Shown: in pieces, positions 26,385-32,584 of the stretch
How positions within the stretch are numbered: position 1 is the first letter of the stretch
Layout of the letters: each line of letters opens with the position of its first letter
Assembly (NCBI RefSeq): GCF_004005815.1
Contig: NZ_SACK01000001.1
Coordinates: 434,001-498,000, forward strand
Origin: Mucilaginibacter limnophilus
GTDB lineage: Bacteria > Bacteroidota > Bacteroidia > Sphingobacteriales > Sphingobacteriaceae
Length of the DNA: 64,000 nt
Direction of reading: 5' to 3'
Program-made: the position numbers and the translations under genes
Notes under the pieces: model-generated
What the model was told of the DNA's origin: nothing
The model's database searches: none
What the model saw: the letters and a program-made list of their open reading frames with translations, nothing else

Positions 26385-27718
26385 TCTTAACACACATGCG
26401 ATATTTTAAATCACTTTTATTTTTAACACTTCTGTTCTCGTCGGCAATGGCTTACAGTCAGCAAACCGATACCGTATATACGCTTAAAGACTGCCTTGAT
26501 ATTGCCATACGCAACAACCTTGACGTGAAACGCAGCGAATTGGATATGGAGCGAAGCAAGGTGTATTACAACCAGGCACGCGCCAACCTGCTGCCTACTA
26601 TAAACGGCGAGGTAACTCATAATTTTAATAACGGACGTTTTTTTGACAACGCCACCGGTACTTACGTAAACGACCAAAGTAAGCTGGCTTTTTATTCGCT
26701 TAACAGCCGTTTAACCGTATTTAACGGACTATCGCTGATAAACAGCATCAAGCAAACCTCACTTGCTTATCAGGCCGGTAAAATGGATTATCAACAAGCT
26801 AAGAATGATATCAGCCTGAACGTGATAGCTGCTTACCTGCTGGTGCAAAGCAATACCGACCAGGTTGCACAAGCTGCTACACAGGTTGATGTATCAAAAA
26901 ATCAGGTTCAGCGGCTTCAAGTGCTTAACAACGACGGTAGCGCCACACCTGCTGAATTTTATAATCTGAAAGGTCAGCTGGCGAATGATCAGTTATCGCT
27001 AATCAATGCAAACAACAGTCTTATTTCAGCCAAAATTGATTTACTGCAGTTAATGAACGCGCCGTTTGAAAGCAATGTGAAGTTTGAACGCTTGTCTGCC
27101 GATCAACTGCCCGGTAACTATAAACAACTTCAGGACGAAATATATGCTAATTCGCTACGGGACTTTGCGTCAGTGCAGGCAGCTTCACTGCGTGTTAAGA
27201 GCGCCGAGAAAGGTGTAAGCGTGGCCAAAGGCAACCTGTTTCCAACCGTGTCGCTGTCGGGTAATCTGGCTACTAACTATTCAAGTAATATAAACGATCC
27301 GTATTCGTCGCAGTTCAAAAATAACTTTGGTAACAGCTTTGGTATCACGGTATCGGTACCAATCCTGAACAACTTTTTGTACCGTAACAGGGTAGCCCTT
27401 GCTAAAATTGATCTTAGTGAAGCCCAGTATGCCGATCAAACAACAAAAGTACAGTTGAAGCAAAATGTTGACCAGGCGTATAACAATATGGTGATAGCGT
27501 ACGACAGATATAAAGTACTTACCGATCAGGTTGATGCTTATGCCGAAGCCTTCCGTACCATTGAAGTACGCTTTAACGCGGGCGCGCTGAATTCAGTTGA
27601 TTATACCGTAGCAAAAGGTAACCTCGACCGTGCCCGAATTAACCTGATAAATGCCCGTTACGACTACTTTGTACGCACCAAGATATTGGATTACTATCAA
27701 AACCGCCTTTCGTTTTAA
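26381..27718 (+). CDS. TolC-family outer membrane efflux protein
   Basis: Outer-membrane channel of 445 residues; ATG 26396 (MRYFKS) is an equally good start and gives a clean signal peptide ending near AYSQQ. The family plan is visible: first repeat opening with TLKDCLDIAIRNNLDVKRSELD, long coiled helices, beta strands (NGEVTHNFNNGRFFD), second repeat with SVAKGNLFPTVSLSG and SVPILNNFLYRNRV, and terminal helices RFNAGALNSVDYTVAKGNL. It completes the tripartite system with the adaptor at 5918 and the permeases. A weak hairpin at 27767 follows. Confidence 0.95.
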   Translation: MILTHMRYFKSLLFLTLLFSSAMAYSQQTDTVYTLKDCLDIAIRNNLDVKRSELDMERSKVYYNQARANLLPTINGEVTHNFNNGRFFDNATGTYVNDQSKLAFYSLNSRLTVFNGLSLINSIKQTSLAYQAGKMDYQQAKNDISLNVIAAYLLVQSNTDQVAQAATQVDVSKNQVQRLQVLNNDGSATPAEFYNLKGQLANDQLSLINANNSLISAKIDLLQLMNAPFESNVKFERLSADQLPGNYKQLQDEIYANSLRDFASVQAASLRVKSAEKGVSVAKGNLFPTVSLSGNLATNYSSNINDPYSSQFKNNFGNSFGITVSVPILNNFLYRNRVALAKIDLSEAQYADQTTKVQLKQNVDQAYNNMVIAYDRYKVLTDQVDAYAEAFRTIEVRFNAGALNSVDYTVAKGNLDRARINLINARYDYFVRTKILDYYQNRLSF

Positions 27719-27766
27719 TAAAGACATACAAGTCCTTTTTCACAATTCATCACAAACAATCACCAG

Positions 27767-27792
27767 GTCCGTTAGGCAGCAGCTTAGCGGAC
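27767..27792 (+). terminator. Probable terminator hairpin after TolC
   Basis: GTCCG / CGGAC outer stem with partial inner pairing, followed by TTCTTTGTTTG. The stem is imperfect, 48 nt after the stop codon. Confidence 0.45.
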
Positions 27793-27816
27793 TTCTTTGT
27801 TTGATAAGATTTGTTT

Positions 27817-27901
27817 GGGCGTTGCCCTACAGCACAGGCTTTCTGCTCATACGGCTGCAGGCCTTAGCCACTGGGCCGGTATCCGTTGCCATCCTTAACG
27901 C
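27817..27901. repeat. Intergenic repeat element of GGGCGTT...TAACGC type
   Basis: An 85-nt GC-richer block begins GGGCGTTGCCCTACAG and ends ATCCTTAACGC, with GCGTT/AACGC termini in inverted orientation and an internal CGGTATCCGTTGCCATCC. It resembles, from memory, a dispersed intergenic element of Bacteroidota. No ORF here is convincing. Confidence 0.5.
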
Positions 27902-27970
27902 ATTTGTCTGAACCTGAATTTTAAGAATTTTTGAATTTAAAGATTGAATTACTGGGTCAAAATCAAAACA

Positions 27971-28053
27971 CGTCATTGCGAGGAACGAAGCAATCTCTAC
28001 ACATGCAAATAGGCCTGAAAGGTTCAGAGATTGCTTCGTTCCTCGCAATGACG
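27971..28053. repeat. Perfect 28-bp inverted repeat (REP-like)
   Basis: Arms 27971-27998 and 28026-28053 are exact reverse complements (left arm starts CGTCATTGCGAGGAACG), separated by 27 nt. It resembles a dispersed hairpin known in Sphingobacteriaceae genomes. Confidence 0.8.
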
Positions 28054-28203
28054 TTAAGAGAGATGCAGGGGATATAATTAAAAATAGCCTGACAACCCCT
28101 AAATACCCGACAAAATCCCGGCATCAGCTGGGCCGGGTAGCACAGACAAAGCCATAGCAAAAGCTTTAAAAGGCTCAAGTGCAGCCGGCCGGTTTCTTTT
28201 TTG

Positions 28204-28239
28204 GTACTTTTTTCTTTTCCGGCAAAAGAAAAAAAGTAC
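28204..28239. repeat. AT-rich hairpin repeat (GTACTTTT type)
   Basis: GTACTTTTTTCTTTT (28204-28218) pairs with the A-rich arm 28224-28239 ending AAAGTAC, with one bulged A and a CCGGC loop. Confidence 0.6.
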
Positions 28240-28330
28240 ATCCACTGGCTTGCATAAAGCATTAGGCCATTCCTAACGGAGCACGGTAACCTCCCGACAA
28301 TGTCACTGCAAAATGCATAGTCTGTACAAA

Positions 28331-28349
28331 CCCTCTCCAGTGGAGAGGG
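28331..28349. repeat. Short perfect hairpin CCCTCTCC-AGT-GGAGAGGG
   Basis: 8-bp perfect stem with a 3-nt loop. Flanking GTCAC(28302 region)/GTGAC words could extend it. Confidence 0.55.
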
Positions 28350-28399
28350 TAGCGGTGACAGTGAATAAATCACTACCGTAAAATGGGTGAGGCGACAGG

Positions 28400-28432
28400 C
28401 ACCGTGCTTCAGTTGCAAACTGAAGCACGGTG
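28400..28432. repeat. Perfect 15-bp inverted repeat, 3-nt loop, abutting the tandem array
   Basis: CACCGTGCTTCAGTT (28400-28414), GCA, AACTGAAGCACGGTG (28418-28432). Its last bases merge with the first unit of the GGTGTTGAC array. Confidence 0.8.
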
Positions 28433-28555
28433 TTGACGGTGTTGACGGTGTTGACGGTGTTGACGGTGTTGACGGTGTTGACGGTGTTGACGGTGTTGAC
28501 GGTGTTGACGGTGTTGACGGTGTTGACAGGTGTTTACCCTGTTGACGTCAACACC
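28429..28555. repeat. 9-bp tandem array (GGTGTTGAC) closed by an inverted unit
   Basis: Eleven exact copies of GGTGTTGAC (28429-28527), one extra A, two degenerate copies (GGTGTTTAC, CCTGTTGAC) and one reverse-complement copy GTCAACACC (28547-28555). The junction forms GTTGACGTCAAC. With the 15-bp inverted repeat on the left, the array is bounded by secondary structure on both sides. It lies 190 nt upstream of the sigma factor gene; copy number is likely to vary between strains. Confidence 0.9.
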
Positions 28556-28700
28556 TACAGACCCTCATATCTCAAACTGATATCCAGTATCTTATTATAA
28601 GCGCTACCGTCCGCCTATGTACGAACAATGTACGTTTCCGAACAGTTTTTTCTGTTGTATAAAATATAATATATTGATGGTCAATAGTTTGTAGTTGTGG

Positions 28701-28714
28701 TGCCAATTTTGGCA
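28701..28714. promoter_or_regulatory. 14-nt palindrome upstream of the ECF sigma gene
   Basis: TGCCAATTTTGGCA is fully self-complementary and lies 30 nt before the ATG at 28745, a fitting place for an operator. No standard -7 box could be placed with confidence. Confidence 0.4.
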
Positions 28715-28744
28715 TAGTGGTATCAAATTGAAAATAATATCACA

Positions 28745-29311
28745 ATGACAACAACTGAAAATCGCTTACAACAATTATGGGAAGGCTGCCTGCGCAACGA
28801 ACGTAAAAATCAAGAGCTTCTTTACAAAATACTTTCAACTAAAATGATGGCCGTTTGTCAGCGCTACGCCGCCGACAAAGACGAAGCCCAGGACATTATG
28901 CAAGAGGGTTTTATTAAATTATTCAAGAACATGCACAACTACCGCGGCGAGGGCAGCCTTGAGGGATGGATCCGCCGTATTATGGTACACGCTGCTATTT
29001 CACGCTATCGCAAAGCAAAATCAATGGTACTGGTTGACGATTTCAGCGAGAACACTTATCAGTTAAGCCGCTCTAACAACGGTAACCGCCTTGAAGCCGC
29101 CGACCTGCTGAAAATGATACAAACACTACCTGATACCTATCGCTCGGTGTTTAACATGTATGCTATTGAAGGTTATTCGCACCAGGAAATAGGCGATACC
29201 CTTGGTATGAGCGAACTGCTGTCGCGCACAACTTTACATCGCGCCCGTACTATACTAAAAGATAAGATCAGGAAAATGAACATCGCCGAGCAGCACTGCA
29301 TGGCATGTTAA
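28745..29311 (+). CDS. ECF-type RNA polymerase sigma factor
   Basis: Group 4 sigma-70 factor of 188 residues. Region 2 shows DEAQDIMQEGFIKLFKNMHNYRGEGSLEGWIRRI (in pieces ~48-80; promoter melting and -10 binding). Region 4 shows LPDTYRSVFNMYAIEGYSHQEIGDTLGMS (~122-150; -35 recognition), followed by SRTTLHRARTILKDKI. No anti-sigma gene follows, since the next gene is on the opposite strand after a strong terminator; activity may therefore be set by transcription. The upstream kilobase is gene-free and repeat-filled. The Cys-rich tail (HCMAC) is unusual. Target genes are not evident. Confidence 0.95.
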   Translation: MTTTENRLQQLWEGCLRNERKNQELLYKILSTKMMAVCQRYAADKDEAQDIMQEGFIKLFKNMHNYRGEGSLEGWIRRIMVHAAISRYRKAKSMVLVDDFSENTYQLSRSNNGNRLEAADLLKMIQTLPDTYRSVFNMYAIEGYSHQEIGDTLGMSELLSRTTLHRARTILKDKIRKMNIAEQHCMAC

Positions 29312-29350
29312 AAGCAATGTTGTAAGCGAAATTTTCAATCTATCATATAT

Positions 29351-29381
29351 AACAAAGGCCCCGTATTGCGGGGCCTTTGTT
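29351..29381. terminator. Strong bidirectional terminator
   Basis: Perfect 13-bp stem AACAAAGGCCCCG / CGGGGCCTTTGTT with loop TATTG, between the convergent sigma gene and the gene at 29397. The A- and T-flanks serve both strands. Confidence 0.9.
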
Positions 29382-29396
29382 GTTAATACCTGTTGA

Positions 29397-30212
29397 TTAG
29401 TACTCAGCCAGTACATAAAATCCAAGACCGAACATGCCTACTTTTTCCCAATCGGCCTGACTGGTTTCACGGGCAATAATTGGTCCTTTAAAAAAGCTTG
29501 CCGAGAAATGCACACCCTGTCCACGGGCGTTTTCAATCCATTCAAGTGTTACTACGAATTTGTCCTCTGCAATAATATTGTATGGCTCCAAATCGAGGGC
29601 AATCTGCTCCTGGCCTTTTTTTAGTGTTACAAAAATGTTCCTGGTGTTCAGCAACTGGTCGGGCAGGCCGTCTTTTACACTGTAAAAGTTAAGGCGCATT
29701 TTTACCGAATCCTGTGGCTCCATGGCCACATTGGCAAAAAACTTCTTTATCAGCGTAGGCGATTTTTTAATCTTGATAATGGTACCTATTTCATTACCAA
29801 GTTTGTTACTGGTAAAACCCGCATTGCCCGATTTTGAATTGGTTTGATTACCGAGTAGAGCCGTTTTCCATTTTTTAGGCTTAACCTTAACTTCTTTAAG
29901 GTTCACCACGTCAGGCTGGAGGGCTATCACTTTGCCGGTGCTGTAGCTGCCGGTTATAAACGCTTGCGGCTTGTAACCAATCATCGATAGTTTAAGTGTA
30001 TCGGCAGTGCTGCCTTTCAGGTCGAGCTTAAACTTACCGTCCTGGTTAGTTACAGTACCTATGCTTTTGCCAACTATACCCACATTTACATAAGGTAGCG
30101 TTTCGCCGGTCTTAGCGTCTTTAACAGTACCTTCAACAATCTGTGCGTTCGTAGTAAAAGCGAATAACAGCCCTGCAGCGCAGGGAATTAATTTTTTATA
30201 TACAGATATCAT
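29397..30212 (-). CDS. Exported protein with carboxypeptidase-regulatory-like domain
   Basis: 271 residues with a signal peptide ending near TNAQ. Residues ~25-100 form a CarboxypepD_reg-type beta-sandwich (GTVKDAKTGETLPYVNVGIVG, followed by GTVTNQDGKFKLDL), the plug-like domain also found at the front of SusC/TonB receptors. The remaining ~170 residues have no motif I recognise; they are beta-rich, with IDVKP-like turns and a conserved-looking VTLEWIENARGQGVHFSAS. There is no TonB-dependent barrel, so it is a free-standing member, probably periplasmic or on the outer membrane. Monocistronic by position: terminator on one side, 177-nt spacer on the other. Function unknown. Confidence 0.8.
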   Translation of the reverse strand: MISVYKKLIPCAAGLLFAFTTNAQIVEGTVKDAKTGETLPYVNVGIVGKSIGTVTNQDGKFKLDLKGSTADTLKLSMIGYKPQAFITGSYSTGKVIALQPDVVNLKEVKVKPKKWKTALLGNQTNSKSGNAGFTSNKLGNEIGTIIKIKKSPTLIKKFFANVAMEPQDSVKMRLNFYSVKDGLPDQLLNTRNIFVTLKKGQEQIALDLEPYNIIAEDKFVVTLEWIENARGQGVHFSASFFKGPIIARETSQADWEKVGMFGLGFYVLAEY

Positions 30213-30351
30213 ATTTTAATTTTCTTGATATGACGAAACTTACGACTTGATTGTTACTCAGAAACCATCATCCTTTATTTGTTTTTCGATTACCTTAACC
30301 TTAAAACTGCAATACATTGCGTGAAACCATAATGTGTACAATTGTTGATAA

Positions 30352-30382
30352 TAAAAAAGCCCTCCAGAACACTAAAGGGCTT
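30352..30382 (-). terminator. Rho-independent terminator for the minus-strand SMP-30-like gene
   Basis: On the minus strand AAGCCCT, a 12-nt loop, AGGGCTT and six T's, just past the stop at 30390. The rest of the 30213-30389 gap shows nothing further. Confidence 0.75.
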
Positions 30383-30389
30383 CTGAATA

Positions 30390-31214
30390 TTATTGAAGCG
30401 TATATGCCGCGACTGATTTAGCGAAGAATGTAGGAACATAAATTGTCTTCGTACTTGGATCGTAACCTATATCGGCGGTTTGGATGTTCGCAGTATGCGT
30501 ATCAAGCAATATGTCTTTAGTGCCATCAGCTTTAACATAATACAAATAACCTTGCCATGCTGTTACCAGGAAATCGCCATTTCCAATCGGTTCAATACCA
30601 TCGCCGCCGTTTTCAAGCGTGGTTATTTTGGTAAGCTTCTTAGCCGGATCAACCCTGTACATAGCATCAGCTAAAACGTACAAATCATTGTCAACAGCTT
30701 TAATGCCGTTTAAGCCTTTTAATCCTTCAAGGTAAAGCATGCCTTTATTCCCATCAAGTTTAAATACTTTACCAAGCTTTGAATCGGTTACATAAATAGC
30801 GCCTTTCTTGTCAATGGTAATGTCATTTAAATTTTCAGCGCCATCAATTTTGATTTTGCTGATAACAGCGCCTTTCTTTATGTCAATAGTTACCACTTCA
30901 TCCATATCAGCCACATAAAGTATATTGCCATGTTTGCCCATACCTTTCGGTGAATTAAGGCCGGTTACCCAGGCGGTATCAATAATTTTTCCTTCGGTAC
31001 TTACTTTACCAATGCTGCCTACGCCGTCTTTGTCCCAGGGTTTGCCGTTGATGAGCGCTACGTACAAAATTTTACCATCCGGAAAAACAGATTCAGGGAT
31101 TGCCAGTTTATTCGGTGTTTCCCACAGCTTCACTACCCGGTGTTGCTGTGCTGAAGCTGCGGAAATAGATAATGCTAATGTAATTGCTGCTGAAACTTTA
31201 AAAAGCGTTTTCAT
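30390..31214 (-). CDS. SMP-30/gluconolactonase-like beta-propeller, secreted
   Basis: 274 residues with a signal peptide (MKTLFKVSAAITLALS, cleavage near ASAQ). The body is a six-bladed propeller of the SMP-30/NHL kind: repeats such as PKGMGKHGNILYVADMDEV, LNDITIDKKGAIYVTDSKLGKVFKLD and GGDGIEPIGNGDFLVTAW. The SMP-30 metal ligands (Glu, Asn, Asp) have plausible counterparts in PESV, LNDI and GGDGIE, but lactonase activity is not assured. It has a well-formed own promoter (31248-31280) and terminator, so it is a single-gene unit divergent from the polyphosphate operon. Confidence 0.8.
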   Translation of the reverse strand: MKTLFKVSAAITLALSISAASAQQHRVVKLWETPNKLAIPESVFPDGKILYVALINGKPWDKDGVGSIGKVSTEGKIIDTAWVTGLNSPKGMGKHGNILYVADMDEVVTIDIKKGAVISKIKIDGAENLNDITIDKKGAIYVTDSKLGKVFKLDGNKGMLYLEGLKGLNGIKAVDNDLYVLADAMYRVDPAKKLTKITTLENGGDGIEPIGNGDFLVTAWQGYLYYVKADGTKDILLDTHTANIQTADIGYDPSTKTIYVPTFFAKSVAAYTLQ

Positions 31215-31247
31215 AAGGATGGTTTTAAGTGACAGGATGTAATGTTA

Positions 31248-31280
31248 CAAATGTAATATAGCAAGCGAATGTTAAGCAAA
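31248..31280 (-). promoter_or_regulatory. Bacteroidota promoter TTTG-N21-TACATTTG
   Basis: Reading the minus strand, TTTG (31280-31277), 21 nt, then TACATTTG (31255-31248). Both elements and the spacing fit the TTG-N17-23-TAnnTTTG rule. The start codon is at 31214. This is the best full promoter match seen in the window. Confidence 0.7.
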
Positions 31281-31375
31281 GAATAAATAAGCAAATAAAT
31301 ACGTTTAAACGCATGTTTGTTTCGGCAAATAGCGATATTTATATTCAAAACCATATTTTGATTCCGGATAACAAC

Positions 31376-32584
31376 ATGGATTACAAACAACTGCTTGACG
31401 AAGTGCGGGAGCATGTTATCAGCTTTTTTAATAAGCATAACAATCCTGCGCTTACATATCATAATCTTACGCATACGCAAAATGTGGTGACTTCCACTGT
31501 GCAGATAGCCAATCATTACCAGCTTAACAACGAGGACTTTTTTATTGTTGTTTGCGCTGCCTGGTTTCACGATACGGGGTATATGATTGATGCTACAAAA
31601 CATGAGGAAGGCGGCGCGCATGCTGCAGCCGATTATTTAAAACATAAACTGGTTGACAGGGCGGTTATTGATAAGGTGTCGGGCGTAATTATGGCAACAC
31701 GCATGCCACAGCAACCAAACGGTTTGCTGGAAGAGATTTTGTGTGATGCCGATCTGTTCCATTTAGGTACCGAAGACTATCGTAAGAAAAGCAGGCAGTT
31801 ACGCGAAGAAATTAAGCTGTTATGCCATAAGGAAATTAATAAAAGCGACTGGCGCAAAAAGACCATAGAATTGATGGAAAGTCACCGCTATTTTACTAAT
31901 TATTGCCGGCTACTGCTCGATGACCAAAAAGCGAAAAACCTTGCAGAGTTAAAACAAAAGCAGGCAGACGGTGAAGCCCAAAAAGAGCCGTTGACGCAGT
32001 ATGATGCCACTATTATTCCGCATGAAGAGGAAAAGAAAAAGAAAGGCGAGCGACCCGAAAGAGGCATTGAAACCATGTTCAGGATCAGCTCGGCTAACCA
32101 CCAACGATTGAGCGACATGGCCGATAACAAGGCGCATATAATGATTACCGTAAATTCCATCATCTTATCAGCTATCATTAGTTTGGTTCTGCGTAAACTC
32201 GACGAATCAAGCGCGTTTATGATACCCACGTTTTTACTATTGTCGGTTAGTTTGCTCACTATAACTTTTTCCATACTGGCAACAAGGCCCTCCATACCCG
32301 ACGGACGTTTTACGCTGGATAACCTGCGCAATAAAGAAGTTAACCTGCTGTTCTTTGGTAATTTTTACCGCATGTCTCTTGACGAATATAGCGCGGGTAT
32401 GTTCCAGTTGATGGAAGATAAGGACTTTTTGTATGGAAACCTGATACGGGATAATTACTCGCAAGGCGTGGTACTTGGCAAAAAATACCGTTTGCTGCGC
32501 ATATCGTATAACATCTTTATGTTCGGGTTAATAGTAGCGGTAGCGGCGTACATCATCGCGTCTATTATACATGGCAACGACTAA
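31376..32584 (+). CDS. HD-domain phosphohydrolase fused to a PycTM (DUF5706) membrane domain
   Basis: 402 residues from ATG 31376; an in-frame upstream ATG (31313) would add 21 residues unlike the family, so it is not used. N-terminal HD domain: H33 in NLTHTQNVV, H65-D66 in WFHDTGY and D124/D126 in LCDADLFHLG, the metal-binding set of HD phosphohydrolases. A charged linker (~185-230, EEEKKKKGERPERG) leads to a DUF5706/PycTM-like region: FRISSANHQRLSDMADNKAHIMITVN, then TM segments ~260-272, ~283-302 and ~378-397. PycTM domains are the membrane effectors of Pycsar anti-phage systems and are triggered by cyclic nucleotides. No Pycsar cyclase is adjacent; the next gene, overlapping by 14 nt, is ppk1. 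A housekeeping nucleotide- or polyphosphate-linked role is as likely as defence. Confidence 0.85.
   Translation: MDYKQLLDEVREHVISFFNKHNNPALTYHNLTHTQNVVTSTVQIANHYQLNNEDFFIVVCAAWFHDTGYMIDATKHEEGGAHAAADYLKHKLVDRAVIDKVSGVIMATRMPQQPNGLLEEILCDADLFHLGTEDYRKKSRQLREEIKLLCHKEINKSDWRKKTIELMESHRYFTNYCRLLLDDQKAKNLAELKQKQADGEAQKEPLTQYDATIIPHEEEKKKKGERPERGIETMFRISSANHQRLSDMADNKAHIMITVNSIILSAIISLVLRKLDESSAFMIPTFLLLSVSLLTITFSILATRPSIPDGRFTLDNLRNKEVNLLFFGNFYRMSLDEYSAGMFQLMEDKDFLYGNLIRDNYSQGVVLGKKYRLLRISYNIFMFGLIVAVAAYIIASIIHGND

Noticed and set aside
7292..27718. BceAB-type peptide antibiotic resistance module
   Set aside because: The permeases have the duplicated MacB/FtsX plan with HlyD and TolC partners, not the ten-TM BceB form with a BceRS pair.
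27963..28418. 151-codon minus-strand ORF in the repeat-filled gap
   Set aside because: It runs through the perfect 28-bp inverted repeat and other hairpins and has no recognisable domain; it is an accident of repeat sequence.
28429..28555. Tandem array as a coding repeat (Gly-Val-Asp) or CRISPR
   Set aside because: No open frame with start codon carries it, and the units are contiguous without spacers, so neither a protein repeat nor a CRISPR array.
31313..31375. Upstream ATG for the HD-PycTM gene
   Set aside because: The 21 extra residues do not resemble HD proteins and the sequence looks like leader DNA; ATG 31376 starts at the family's usual point.
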